64,000 nucleotides of DNA from Paraburkholderia bryophila. Lineage in GTDB: Bacteria; Pseudomonadota; Gammaproteobacteria; Burkholderiales; Burkholderiaceae. The notes below the pieces were generated by a model, which saw nothing but the letters and a program-made list of their open reading frames with translations, was not told where the DNA came from and searched no databases. A program made the position numbers and the translations under genes. The stretch covers positions 3,462,001 to 3,526,000 of the forward strand of contig NZ_JACCAS010000002.1 in assembly GCF_013409255.1 (NCBI RefSeq), in the 5' to 3' direction. Positions 1 through 8,786 of the stretch are shown here, piece after piece; position 1 is the stretch's first letter; every line of letters begins with the position of its first letter.

Positions 1-1744
1 GCTCGCTGCCGGTCGCCATCAGAATCACTTGCGGCTTCTGCCCATCGGCTGCATCGGCGAGCACATAGGCGCCCTTCTGCACCCCCTTCGCGGACGCATA
101 ACGGCTGCGGTCGAGCGTCGGCAATGCCTGGCGCGATACGACGATGCACGACGGCCGCCGCGGATGCGAAAGCGCCACGCGCCATGCCTCGGCGACTTCG
201 TTCGCGTCGCCGGGACGCAGCACCGTCAGCCCCGGCACGCCACGCAGCGACGCCAGTTGCTCGATCGGCTGATGGGTCGGGCCATCTTCGCCGACACCGA
301 TCGAATCGTGCGTGAAGACGTAAATCGCCGGCACTTCCATGATGGCCGACAGACGGATCGGCGGCTTCATGTAGTCGCTAAAAATCAGGAAGGTCGAGCC
401 GAACGGCCGTAGATTCGACAACGCGAGGCCGTTGACCGCCGCGCCCATCGCATGTTCGCGAATGCCGAAGTGCAGATTGCAGCCGCCGTAGTTATCCGCT
501 TCGAAGCTGCCCGCCCCTTCGAATTTCAGATTGGTCTTGGTGGACGGCGACAGATCCGCCGCGCCGCCGATCATCCACGGCACGCGCGCGGCGATCGCAT
601 TCAACACCTTGCCCGACGAATCGCGCGAGGCGACGCCCTTCGGGTCCGCGTCGAAGGTGGGAATGTCGCTGTCCCAGCCGTCGGGCAATTCATGCGCTTC
701 GATCACCGCGAGTTCGCGCGCCAGTTGCGGATACTGCTTGCCGTACGCCTCGTGCCTCGCCAGCCATGCGTCGCGCGCCGCCTTGCCGCGTGCGCCGATG
801 CCTTGCGCGAAACGCTCGTGCACGCCGTCCGGTACGTAGAAAAATTTGTCTTCGGGCCAGCCGTACGCCTTCTTGGTCAGCGCGACCTCTTCGACACCGA
901 GCGCCTCGCCGTGCGCCGCCGACGTGTCCTGCTTATGCGGCGAACCGAAACCGATAATGCTGTGCACCACGATTAGCGTGGGCCGGTCCGTAATGCTTTT
1001 CGCCTCGACGAAGGCGGCTTCGAGCGCGGCGGCGTCGTTCGCGTCGTTGACGTGCAGCGTGTGCCAGTTGTAACCGCGAAAGCGGCTCTCCACGTCGTCG
1101 CTGTACGCCAGATCGGTGTGGCCTTCAATCGTCACGCGGTTGCTGTCGTAGATCCAGATCAGGTTCGACAGTTTCAGGTGTCCCGCGAGCGATGCCGCTT
1201 CGTGCGAGATGCCTTCCATCATGTCGCCGTCGCCGCATAACGCGTACACGCGGTAGTCGAACAGCGGCACGTCCGGCTGGTTGAAGCGGCTCTCGTACCA
1301 GCGCGCGGCCATTGCCATGCCGACACTGTTGCCGAGTCCTTGGCCGAGCGGTCCGGTGGTCGTCTCCACGCCGGTGGTCATGCGGTACTCGGGGTGGCCC
1401 GGCGTCTTGCTGTCGAGCTGGCGGAAATGCTCGATGTCGTCCAGCGATACCGCGGGGCCGCCGGTCGCGTTGCCTTCTTCGTCCACGGCCTTGACGTTGG
1501 CCAGATGCAGCAGCGCATAAAGCAACATCGACGCATGCCCGACCGACAGCACGAAGCGGTCGCGATTCGGCCACAGCGGTTCGTCCGGATCGTAGCGCAG
1601 ATGGTTTTGCCACAGATGGTAAGCAACCGGCGCCAGCGCCATCGGCGTGCCGGGGTGACCGGAATTGGCCTTTTGCACGGCGTCCATGGCCAGCGTGCGA
1701 ATCGTGTTGATGCACAACTGGTCGAGGGCGGGATCGTTTTGCAT
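1..1744 (-). CDS. tkt: Transketolase, C-terminal end cut by the window edge
   Basis: Thiamine-diphosphate enzyme that moves two-carbon ketol units between sugar phosphates in the pentose phosphate and Calvin cycles; cytosolic. The reverse-strand reading frame is open from its ATG to the window edge, about 581 codons of the usual 660-690. The N-terminus reads MQNDPALDQL, followed by the transketolase motif SGHPGTPM (residues 28-35) and the ThDP/Mg motif GDGDMMEG (171-178). The pyrimidine-binding middle domain with its THDSIGVGEDGPTHQP segment is also present. An AAGGAG ribosome binding site lies seven bases before the ATG, which fixes the start. Only the last part of the C-terminal domain is missing, and this is due to the window edge. 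No gapA, pgk or other Calvin-cycle gene lies on the upstream side, so a dedicated role cannot be judged here. Confidence 0.96.
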   Translation of the reverse strand, partial: MQNDPALDQLCINTIRTLAMDAVQKANSGHPGTPMALAPVAYHLWQNHLRYDPDEPLWPNRDRFVLSVGHASMLLYALLHLANVKAVDEEGNATGGPAVSLDDIEHFRQLDSKTPGHPEYRMTTGVETTTGPLGQGLGNSVGMAMAARWYESRFNQPDVPLFDYRVYALCGDGDMMEGISHEAASLAGHLKLSNLIWIYDSNRVTIEGHTDLAYSDDVESRFRGYNWHTLHVNDANDAAALEAAFVEAKSITDRPTLIVVHSIIGFGSPHKQDTSAAHGEALGVEEVALTKKAYGWPEDKFFYVPDGVHERFAQGIGARGKAARDAWLARHEAYGKQYPQLARELAVIEAHELPDGWDSDIPTFDADPKGVASRDSSGKVLNAIAARVPWMIGGAADLSPSTKTNLKFEGAGSFEADNYGGCNLHFGIREHAMGAAVNGLALSNLRPFGSTFLIFSDYMKPPIRLSAIMEVPAIYVFTHDSIGVGEDGPTHQPIEQLASLRGVPGLTVLRPGDANEVAEAWRVALSHPRRPSCIVVSRQALPTLDRSRYASAKGVQKGAYVLADAADGQKPQVILMATGSE

Positions 1745-2046
1745 GGGGACACTCCTTGTTCGGCGGTTGGGAACCTGGCCGGCATGCCGCGCCTCATTCA
1801 GCGATTCGGCGAGCTTGGCCGGTGGTGGTGTTCAGGGGATAACGCAGGGAAACCGCACAAGCTCACCGATGATGCGCCGATGCGCGCGATTCTGCACGCT
1901 AGTTGCCAGGCAGCGGCGCGCGTGGCGGGTGGCGTTGGTTGGTTAGCGCCGTACCGGCTACGTTACAGACGATGGATCTTTCAGGACGCTTGCGGTATCA
2001 GCGCCAACGCACGGCCCAAAGAGAGGAATGGCGCGCATCTACCGCT
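1745..2046. other. Intergenic stretch upstream of tkt
   Basis: About 300 bases between the cupin stop codon and the tkt start. It should hold the tkt promoter on the minus strand. I see no convincing -35/-10 pair, no strong hairpin and no reading frame with a ribosome binding site. Confidence 0.5.
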
Positions 2047-2592
2047 TCAAGCCGCATGCAGCCAGAACTCGACCAACGGGCCGAGCTTGCCGTCGATCGG
2101 ATCCATGGGCGGGAACGGCAACGCGTCCATCGCTGCCAGTTCTTGCGGTGTGAGCGCTTCGCGGTGGATGTCCCACTGCTGCCCGTCCGGATAACCGCCC
2201 ACCACCTGGAAATGCCGCGCGAAGGATTGCAGGCAATGGCCAGTGCCGGCGGGCAGCAGCAACGCATCGCCCGCAGATACGGTCACCACCCTTCCGCCCG
2301 GACCGCCAACGATCACCTGCGCGGACCCATCCGCGATGCCGAGCACTTCATGCGCGCTCGCGTGGAAATGGTGATAGTCGAAAATGCCGTCGCGCCATTG
2401 CGGCGGCCAGTCGTTGCGTTCGAACAGAATTTCAAATGCGGCGGCAAGGTCGCCGCTATCGGGCAAAAGTGCCCGGCGATAAATCACGACCGGTAGTTTG
2501 CGGTTGTTCGGCACCCAGTCGTGCGGCTCCAGCATGAAGGCTTCGTACTCGGTCTGCGCCGCGTCGAAACCGTGCTTCGAATCGTTGAGCAT
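2047..2592 (-). CDS. Cupin-domain protein
   Basis: Small cytosolic protein of 181 residues with one cupin beta-barrel. The metal-binding cupin motif is visible as HHFH at residues 74-77 followed by E82, and a second-motif histidine at 119 in PAGTGHC. These fit a mononuclear metal site, so dioxygenase, isomerase or sensor roles are possible; the substrate is not known. An upstream in-frame start exists at 2649, but an AGGAG site seven bases before the ATG at 2592 and the better protein start favour the shorter form. It lies on the same strand as, and downstream of, a run of small unknown genes. Confidence 0.8.
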   Translation of the reverse strand: MLNDSKHGFDAAQTEYEAFMLEPHDWVPNNRKLPVVIYRRALLPDSGDLAAAFEILFERNDWPPQWRDGIFDYHHFHASAHEVLGIADGSAQVIVGGPGGRVVTVSAGDALLLPAGTGHCLQSFARHFQVVGGYPDGQQWDIHREALTPQELAAMDALPFPPMDPIDGKLGPLVEFWLHAA

Positions 2593-2681
2593 GGTTCGCT
2601 CCTGTGCGTGGTGCCGGGTGGTCGCCGATGGTGTGCGGTGCGACTTCACAACTTTTCAACTTCGCAACTTTGCAGCACCAC

Positions 2682-2990
2682 TCACTCCTTGCGCTGTGAT
2701 TCGCGGCCACCACCGCCCGGAGGCTCGCTTTGCGCGCCAGTGCCGAGCGGCACTTCGGCAGTCTGCGCGGGATGCTCGGTCGAACGCGGCGGATTGGTGG
2801 CCTTGTCGACGCCGGTCTGCTCGACCGGTTCGATGCCAAGCGGACTTGGTTCGACGTAATGCGTGCCGCTCGGTTTGTTGCGCTGTCGTGTTTCCGGCGA
2901 GATGTCCCACACGTTGGCGGTAGCGCCGTATTTGCCGTGCTGGGGGTCGCTGTTGTCGCTCTCGCGATTTTGTGCGTCGATCTGATCCAT
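2682..2990 (-). CDS. Small hydrophilic protein of unknown function
   Basis: A 102-residue, highly polar protein rich in Pro, Gly, Gln, Asn and Glu, with no membrane segment or signal peptide. It looks largely disordered and ends in a glycine/arginine-rich tail. A strong AAGGAG ribosome binding site lies six bases before the ATG, which supports real translation and rules out the longer arginine-rich N-terminal extension of the open frame. I do not recognise a named family. It sits in a same-strand series with two other small genes upstream and the cupin gene downstream, so co-transcription is plausible. Confidence 0.65.
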   Translation of the reverse strand: MDQIDAQNRESDNSDPQHGKYGATANVWDISPETRQRNKPSGTHYVEPSPLGIEPVEQTGVDKATNPPRSTEHPAQTAEVPLGTGAQSEPPGGGGRESQRKE

Positions 2991-3016
2991 GTCGCTCTCC
3001 TTGACTGGCCTGTCGG

Positions 3017-3199
3017 CTATCTGATCTCTGCAGCAACAATCGGTCCCTGTCTGTGAACCGCGCGCCAAGAGGCCTCGCGCAACGTTTCCACCAACCCGGT
3101 AGGCGTGGCCGTTGCGGCGCCGAAAGCGGAGGTCACGGCCATTTTTTGTAAAAAGGGGAACGTCATAACGATCGCGTCGATTCGCGTGTCCAGCGTCAC
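3017..3199 (-). CDS. Small protein of unknown function, coupled to the upstream gene
   Basis: A 60-residue frame starting with GTG that overlaps the stop codon of the preceding gene in a GTGA arrangement, a typical sign of translational coupling. The sequence reads like a folded polypeptide (VMTFPFLQKMAVTSAFG, then a helix-like VETLREASWRAVHR), with no arginine-rich shadow character. No signal peptide or membrane segment is evident. Family and function are unknown. Its reality rests on the overlap and composition only. Confidence 0.45.
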   Translation of the reverse strand: MTLDTRIDAIVMTFPFLQKMAVTSAFGAATATPTGLVETLREASWRAVHRQGPIVAAEIR

Positions 3200-3441
3200 T
3201 GCTCCGGGGCCGCGCGATCCGCTGCCACGATCTCGCGTCCGTAATCGATCGCGGCGCGGCGCGCCTCGTCGGCAGTCGCGTAAGGCCCGATCTCGGGCGC
3301 GCCATCGAATGGAAACAGAAGCTTCCTGTCTGCTTTTCTGACTACCTTCAGCCCACCTACGTAACGGCCGTCGCCTGTTCCGTGATAGCTCGCGTAAATC
3401 TCGAAGTCATCGTCAGCAACGTCGGCCTTATGTCGCGCCAT
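3196..3441 (-). CDS. Small conserved-looking protein, possibly DUF6723 family
   Basis: An 81-residue cytosolic protein with ATG start and a purine-rich AGGGAAAG stretch just upstream. The core is a small alpha/beta pattern: FEIYASYHGTGDGRYVGG, VVRKADRKLLFPFDG, then GPYATADEARRAAIDYGREIV. This resembles short Burkholderia proteins labelled DUF6723, but the family name is recalled and not tested. It heads a set of three small genes on the minus strand. Confidence 0.65.
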   Translation of the reverse strand: MARHKADVADDDFEIYASYHGTGDGRYVGGLKVVRKADRKLLFPFDGAPEIGPYATADEARRAAIDYGREIVAADRAAPEQ

Positions 3442-3629
3442 TTGTCTTTCCCTTATCCCTGCACTCGTGGTGCGTCATATTCCGTGTCATCGTGCGGCGT
3501 TTATAGCTATGGACGCCGCCGCGCGCTTACCGAGGTCGAGCAAGCCCCGTTCCACACGACGCCGGTCTAAGTCCGCCGAGCTTGAAGCGCCTCACGCGCG
3601 ACTCCGAGTGCGACTCATCGGTCAAACGC

Positions 3630-3668
3630 AAAAAAGGGCATATCGGATAAACCCGGCATGCCCTTTTT
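3630..3668. terminator. Bidirectional intrinsic terminator
   Basis: Inverted repeat AAAAAGGGCAT / ATGCCCTTTTT with a 16-base loop. It has an A-tract on the left and a T-tract on the right, so it can end transcripts in both directions. On the minus strand it lies about 50 bases after the stop of the dehydrogenase cytochrome subunit. Confidence 0.85.
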
Positions 3669-3720
3669 CTAACGCCGAACACGTCGATCAACTGTGCCCA
3701 GCGCTCACCTCGTACTCAAC

Positions 3721-5007
3721 TCACCGCAGCTTCGCCACATCCTTCTCCGTCACCTGCACAGCCGCCGGATTACCAAACTGCGTCGTCACGTAGTTAGTCA
3801 GAGCAGCAATCTGCGCATCATTCAACTCCACGGCAAACGCCGGCATCCCAACATCATTGCCCGCGGTCTTGCGCTGCACACCGTGCAAAATCACCTGCAC
3901 CAGGTTACCCGGATTCGACGCCCCCACCGTGGTGTTATGCAGCAACGGCGGATAGTACCCATCCGGCGTGCCCTTGCCTTGTGCCTGATGGCAAGTCGCG
4001 CAATTACCGAGGTACAAACGCGCCGGATCGAGCGTACCGTCGCTCATCGCAACACCACGCAACCGCGTCACGTCCGTGGCCGGCTTGCCCCAAGTACCGC
4101 GTGCTTGCCGGCTGCCGTCGCTGACCGCAGGCACCGTGCGCACGTAGGTAGCAATCGCGTTGATATCGGCGTCCGTCATCTTCGAGAAGCTATGCTCCAC
4201 CGCTTCGCCCATCGGCCCAGCAGCTTGCGCGAGACCTGGCACGCTGCCCGTCTGAAGATACTGGACGAGTTGCGCATGGGTCCATCCGCCAATCCCGCTG
4301 TTGGTCGCCGACGTGATGTTGTAGCCATCCCAACCCGCCAGCACCGAACCGCCGAGAAAATCGCCGCCAGTTTCGTCGAGCGCTTTCTCCTGCATTGCGA
4401 AGCCGCGCGGCGTGTGGCACGTACTGCAATGTGCGAGGCCTTGCACGAGGTACGCGCCGCGATTCCATTCGACGCTCTGGTTCGACTTCGCCTGATACGA
4501 ACCGCTCGTCAGGAACAGCCAGTTCCACGCGGTCAGCGGCCAGCGCATGTTGAGCGGCCACGGAATATCGCTTGCATGCGTGGCCTGATTCACCGGCGCG
4601 ACGCCGTAGCGGAAGTACGCGTACAGCGCCTTCACGTCGTCGTCGCTGACCTTCGCGTACGAGACGTACGGCATGGCCGGATACAGATTGTGGCCGTCCT
4701 TCGAGACGCCTTTGCGCAGCGCGCGGTCGAAATCATCAAGCGACCACGTGCCGATCCCCGTTTGCGGATCCGGCGTGATATTGCTTGAGTAGATCGTGCC
4801 GAGCATCGGTACTTTCAGCGGCAAGCCACCCGCAAACGGCTTGCCCTTTACCGTGCTATGACACGCCATGCAATCGCCGGCCGTCGCGAGATATTCACCG
4901 CGTTTAATCAATGCGGTGTCGTTGCCGCTCACCGACGACTCCGCCTGCGCCAACGCGGGCAGAGTCAAGGCACCGGCCAGTAGCCAGAAAAAGGTTTTCT
5001 TCAGCAC
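3721..5007 (-). CDS. Triheme cytochrome c subunit of a membrane-bound FAD dehydrogenase
   Basis: Electron-accepting subunit of a periplasmic sugar, sugar-acid or alcohol dehydrogenase, passing electrons to ubiquinone. The 428-residue protein starts with a signal peptide ending near ALA-QAE. It has three heme c sites: CMACH (46-50), CSTCH (194-198) and CATCH (336-340), as in gluconate 2-dehydrogenase and alcohol dehydrogenase cytochrome subunits. The start is GTG at 5007: an AAGGAA site lies eight bases before it, while the alternative TTG at 5013 would be too close. It follows the GMC subunit with only two bases between them and is the last gene of a three-gene operon ended by the hairpin downstream. 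Confidence 0.93.
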   Translation of the reverse strand: MLKKTFFWLLAGALTLPALAQAESSVSGNDTALIKRGEYLATAGDCMACHSTVKGKPFAGGLPLKVPMLGTIYSSNITPDPQTGIGTWSLDDFDRALRKGVSKDGHNLYPAMPYVSYAKVSDDDVKALYAYFRYGVAPVNQATHASDIPWPLNMRWPLTAWNWLFLTSGSYQAKSNQSVEWNRGAYLVQGLAHCSTCHTPRGFAMQEKALDETGGDFLGGSVLAGWDGYNITSATNSGIGGWTHAQLVQYLQTGSVPGLAQAAGPMGEAVEHSFSKMTDADINAIATYVRTVPAVSDGSRQARGTWGKPATDVTRLRGVAMSDGTLDPARLYLGNCATCHQAQGKGTPDGYYPPLLHNTTVGASNPGNLVQVILHGVQRKTAGNDVGMPAFAVELNDAQIAALTNYVTTQFGNPAAVQVTEKDVAKLR

Positions 5008-5009
5008 GT

Positions 5010-6644
5010 TCAAACTTCCTTCTTCAACTGGTCGGCCATGCGCAGCGCCAGCGCTGCGATGCTCAGCGTCACGTTGACGGTGCCCACGGTGGGCATCGTC
5101 GCGCTGCTCGAGATAAACAGGTTCGGGTGATCGAAGGTACGGCAATGCTTGTCGACCACCGAATCGCGCGGATCGCTGCCCATGATGGTCGCGCCCGTGA
5201 TGTGATTGTTCGGCGCGAACTCGTCCTGATACTCGATCTCGGTGCCGCCCAGCACTTTCGCCGCGTTGGCGTAAACCTCGCGCGTATGCACGGCGCCGCG
5301 CTTCACGTAATCGTCGATACGATACGTAATCTCCGGACGGGGAATACCGATCGCGTCGGTCTCCGTTTTGCTCGGCACGATGCGGTTTTCCGGTGCGGGC
5401 AGGATTTCGTGGAAGCAATCGAACTCGACAAAACGCGCCGCGCGGTCGCGAATCTGCGCGTCCAGCTCGGCCGGTTTGATCAGCTTGCCCCGCTTGAAAA
5501 TCTTCTGCGTTTCCTGATCGATACGCGACAGGTTCGACAGATGGATTTTCTTCGCAGCTTCGGTCGCGCGGAATGCGCCGTCGCGGAAACCGATCAGCGA
5601 GGTCATTTCCTGCGGTCCGCGGCCCGGCCACAGTTTTTCGTCGGCGTAGAACGTCACGCCGGTGCCCGGGTGGTCCATCAGATTGCGGCCCACCATGTCG
5701 GAGCTATTGCCCACGCCGTTCGGGAAATCGTGGCTGGTGGACATCAGCATGATCTTCGGCGTTTCAATGCCGTTCGCGGCCAGCACGAAGTACTTGCCTT
5801 CCACGCGATACTCGTTGCCCTGCGGGTCTTTATACAAAGCCGCGACGATGCGCTTGTCCGCGCCCACTTCGAGCTTGTAGACGACCGCGTTGTCGATCAG
5901 TTTCGCACCGGCCTGCTCCGCTTTCTCGACGTGCACAATCCCGTTGTACATCGCGCCGATCGGACAGATCGGCATGCAATTGTTGTTGCCGCAACAGGTC
6001 GGGCGGCCGTCGTACGGACGGCTATTGCGCGCCACCGGCTCGGTCACCACGTGATAGCGCGAGTCGAACGCGTTGAGCTTGCCCTTGATAGTCTGCTCGT
6101 TGTACGACAGCGGCAGCGGCGCCATCGGATACGGCTGGCTGCGCGGCGAACCGAGTTCTTCGTCCGTCGGGCCCCACACGCCGAGTTCTTCTTCGGCGCG
6201 CTGATAGTACGGCTCCAGCTCTTCGTACGCCATCGGCCAGTCACGGCCCACGCCGTACACCGTCTTCATGTGGAAGTCGTTCGGCATGAAGCGCCACGCG
6301 GACGCCGCCCAGTGCCACGTTGTGCCGCCCACCGCGCGAATGTACTGCGAGTTGAATTTGTGCTCGCCCTTCAGGATCAGATAATTGTTCGGCGGACCGT
6401 ATTCCGGATGCGGCGCCCATTGACTCGACGGATACGGCGCCGAGTTATCCGACTTGTCGAACTGGTTGCGGAAGCGTTCGACGATTTCCCAGCGCGGCAT
6501 GCGCGGCCCGGCTTCGAGCAGAATCACGGACTTGCCGGCCAGCGCCATCTGATGCGCGACGATCGCGCCCGCGACGCCCGAGCCGACTACGACGATATCG
6601 GCCTGCTGGGTTTTGGGTTGGGTTTGATTTTGTGAATCGGCCAT
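5010..6644 (-). CDS. GMC-family FAD dehydrogenase, catalytic subunit
   Basis: Flavin subunit of 544 residues that oxidises a hydroxyl group of a sugar, sugar acid or alcohol in the periplasm. The FAD-binding Rossmann motif is GSGVAG (residues 21-26). A C-terminal GMC_oxred_C region ends in FISSSATMPTVGTVNVT, typical of gluconate, 2-ketogluconate and sorbitol dehydrogenase large subunits. A cysteine-containing segment CCGNNNCMPICPIGA follows the pattern seen in these large subunits and may bind an FeS cluster. There is no own signal peptide; export would rely on the Tat signal of the small subunit encoded two bases upstream. The start is ATG at 6644; the open frame runs farther into the small-subunit gene but as shadow. 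Substrate is not determined. Confidence 0.92.
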   Translation of the reverse strand: MADSQNQTQPKTQQADIVVVGSGVAGAIVAHQMALAGKSVILLEAGPRMPRWEIVERFRNQFDKSDNSAPYPSSQWAPHPEYGPPNNYLILKGEHKFNSQYIRAVGGTTWHWAASAWRFMPNDFHMKTVYGVGRDWPMAYEELEPYYQRAEEELGVWGPTDEELGSPRSQPYPMAPLPLSYNEQTIKGKLNAFDSRYHVVTEPVARNSRPYDGRPTCCGNNNCMPICPIGAMYNGIVHVEKAEQAGAKLIDNAVVYKLEVGADKRIVAALYKDPQGNEYRVEGKYFVLAANGIETPKIMLMSTSHDFPNGVGNSSDMVGRNLMDHPGTGVTFYADEKLWPGRGPQEMTSLIGFRDGAFRATEAAKKIHLSNLSRIDQETQKIFKRGKLIKPAELDAQIRDRAARFVEFDCFHEILPAPENRIVPSKTETDAIGIPRPEITYRIDDYVKRGAVHTREVYANAAKVLGGTEIEYQDEFAPNNHITGATIMGSDPRDSVVDKHCRTFDHPNLFISSSATMPTVGTVNVTLSIAALALRMADQLKKEV

Positions 6645-6646
6645 GC

Positions 6647-7168
6647 TCAGGCTTGCCTTTCGATCGGTTTGGCAGCCCAGAAACCGGGCTTGTTGGGGCA
6701 GTACGAACGGATGATCAGCGTGTCGGAAACCACGTCGTACATCAGCGCCTGTTCGTACGTGACCACGGTCGTATCGACGGTGCCGAGGTACCACGCTTCG
6801 AGGATCTTCAGCGCGAGCGCCTGTTGCGAGGCGTCGGCGGAACCGGCGGCGAGCGCGCCGGCCAGCTTCGGCAACTGCTGCGCGAAAGCGGGCGACGACG
6901 TCTGCAACGCGGCCAGCAGGCGCGTGCCGACGTCGCGATTCAGCGTGGCTCGCGCGGTCAGCGATTGCGACAGGCTCATGAACGCGTCGATGGGCGCGGC
7001 GGAGGGGTTCGCGGCGAGTGCCTTGAGCGCGAGCGAGCCGGTCAGGCCCGCGGCGGTCAACGCGAGTGCGCCCTGGAGCCAGCGGCGGCGCGTCATGCTC
7101 GACGCTTCACCGCTCGCGGCGAAGGCTGTCCCGTCGCGGGACTCGCCGTGAGTATCGTGTGGAGTCAA
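6647..7168 (-). CDS. Small (gamma) subunit of the FAD dehydrogenase, Tat-exported
   Basis: A 173-residue subunit of the sorbitol/gluconate dehydrogenase small-subunit type. A twin-arginine motif RRRWLQ (27-32) precedes a hydrophobic stretch, so it probably carries the catalytic subunit through the Tat system. The C-terminal part includes LEAWYLG and CPNKPGFW, usual in this family. The assigned start is TTG with an AAGGGA site nearby; an internal ATG at residue 25 would also keep the Tat signal. Order small-large-cytochrome with two-base gaps shows one transcript. Confidence 0.85.
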   Translation of the reverse strand: MTPHDTHGESRDGTAFAASGEASSMTRRRWLQGALALTAAGLTGSLALKALAANPSAAPIDAFMSLSQSLTARATLNRDVGTRLLAALQTSSPAFAQQLPKLAGALAAGSADASQQALALKILEAWYLGTVDTTVVTYEQALMYDVVSDTLIIRSYCPNKPGFWAAKPIERQA

Positions 7169-7300
7169 TTGTTGTTTATCCCTTGTGAGGCGTTCTTCAA
7201 AACTTATTGCGGGGTGATACGAGACCTGCCGAATGCAGCACGAGCGGCATCACGAGCGCCGTTCGCTCGTAGCACGTTCCATGCCGCTTATCGCGCAGCG

Positions 7301-8410
7301 TCAAAACTGATGCAGCATCCCGACATAAGCGCCGGTCTGCGATTCGCCGACCAGCGGACTCGTGTTGCTGGTCGAGTCGCGCGGCGACGCTTCGAGCGAG
7401 AAGTTCGAGTTGCCACCGTTGTTCACGTAACCCACCGTGCCATACAGAAAGGTGCGCTTCGTCAGGTTGTAGGTGGTGCCGAGCACGTACATCATCGCGT
7501 GGCCGGACGGGTCGTGCGCGGCGTCGCCGCTGCCGTCGCCGACCTTCACGTAGTAGCCGCCCGCCGTCACCGCCCAGCGCGGCTGGAAGTTGTAGGTCGC
7601 GCCGAGCCAGTAGTGATCCGCGCTATCGGCCACGCCGACCGGCGAGTCCGGCGCCGAGTAGTGCGTATAGGCGCCCTGGATCTTCACCGCATCGAAATGC
7701 ACGTTGGCGCCCACGAAATATTCGCGCGACGCCTGGAAGATATTGCTGAAGCGGCCATTGCTGTCGCGCAGTTCGTCGTAGATGCCGCGCACGTCGAACA
7801 GCGTGGAGTGATAGCTCAGCATGACGCCGTCGGAGCGGCCGAACTCACCGTTCGCGCCACTATTGAACGAGCCCGGCTGATTGCCGAACGAGTATTGCCC
7901 CTGCACGTCGAAGCCCCAGAACACCGGGCTGTGATACTCGACGTTGTTGCTGGTTTGCTGCCAGTTGCGCCCGCGCACCAGCGAGGCCGACGAAAACGCC
8001 TGCTGCACGAACGGATCGAATTCCCACACGCCGTCGCTATCGATAAACAGATTGCGGCCCGCCTGCAGCGTGCCCCACTCCTGGCTCTTCAAGCCGACGA
8101 ATGCGCGCCGCGACCAGAGGCGCCCGCCGCTGGTGGTGCCGTTCATCACCTGCAAGCCGGTTTCCAGGTTGAAGATCGCATTCAGGCCACCGCCCAGATC
8201 TTCATTGCCTTTGAGGCCCAGCATGCTGGTGCCCCAATCGCCGCCCTCCGCGCTCCAGCGGCTCGAACTGCCGCCCGCGGCATTGTTGATGTGATTCAGG
8301 TATTCCAGACCCGCGTCCAGGCGACCATATAACGACACACTGGTTTGACCATAAGCCAGCGGACTAGCCGCTACCGCAAGGGCCGCCATTAATTTAGTAG
8401 GTAGTCTCAT
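7301..8410 (-). CDS. Outer-membrane porin, Burkholderia trimeric type
   Basis: A 369-residue general porin for small hydrophilic solutes. It has a cleavable signal peptide (cleavage near AYG-QTS), then the typical start SVSLYGRLDAGLEY, many amphipathic beta strands, and a C-terminal phenylalanine (GMLHQF) that acts as the outer-membrane assembly signal. The motif GNEDLGGGLNAIFNLE is characteristic of Burkholderia-type porins. It is separated from the dehydrogenase operon by about 130 bases and has its own upstream region shared with a divergent AAA+ gene. Confidence 0.95.
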   Translation of the reverse strand: MRLPTKLMAALAVAASPLAYGQTSVSLYGRLDAGLEYLNHINNAAGGSSSRWSAEGGDWGTSMLGLKGNEDLGGGLNAIFNLETGLQVMNGTTSGGRLWSRRAFVGLKSQEWGTLQAGRNLFIDSDGVWEFDPFVQQAFSSASLVRGRNWQQTSNNVEYHSPVFWGFDVQGQYSFGNQPGSFNSGANGEFGRSDGVMLSYHSTLFDVRGIYDELRDSNGRFSNIFQASREYFVGANVHFDAVKIQGAYTHYSAPDSPVGVADSADHYWLGATYNFQPRWAVTAGGYYVKVGDGSGDAAHDPSGHAMMYVLGTTYNLTKRTFLYGTVGYVNNGGNSNFSLEASPRDSTSNTSPLVGESQTGAYVGMLHQF

Positions 8411-8786
8411 TGTCTTGCCGTGAGTTGTTTTGTATCGCGAGGGAGGGCAAAGCGGATTGCGGATGATTCAAAACTACTCGGTGCAGCGTCGGCGGCGCTC
8501 ATGCTGCGACCACCCGGACAACGCCGGTTTAAAGCGGGATTCGAAAACGACGATGGATAGAACGATGGATAGATGTTGCAAAACTACATCCAGCGCGGTC
8601 GAACTATAGGGGATACGCGGCTGATAGCCTATCCGTTTGACGCAATAAACTTTTGCGGACAGCGGACTCGACATTGAGTGGGCAACCGAAAAGGGCGATC
8701 GAAAGCTGCTCAAGATAAGATAGATGCTCATTACGTCCGCGCCAAATAGAAACGTATAAACCGTTATCGATCCTTTACCTCTTGCC
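8411..8786. promoter_or_regulatory. Divergent intergenic region between porin and CobS-like gene
   Basis: About 375 bases that must hold promoters for the leftward porin gene and the rightward AAA+ gene. It contains two copies of ACGATGGATAG separated by one base (8550-8560 and 8562-8572). I could not fix -10/-35 boxes. No supported reading frame lies inside. Confidence 0.5.
8550..8572. repeat. Two 11-bp direct repeats
   Basis: Two perfect copies of ACGATGGATAG with a 12-bp period, close to one helical turn, in the divergent promoter region. This spacing fits a site for a dimeric regulator, but no regulator is known here. Confidence 0.6.

Noticed and set aside
7252..7270. Inverted repeat ACGAGCG-CCGTT-CGCTCGT after the porin stop codon
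   Set aside because: Only a seven-base stem without a T-run; not strong enough to call a terminator.
4911..8332. Two long plus-strand frames opposite the dehydrogenase operon and porin
   Set aside because: Composition typical of GC-rich antisense frames; minus-strand proteins are clear family members.
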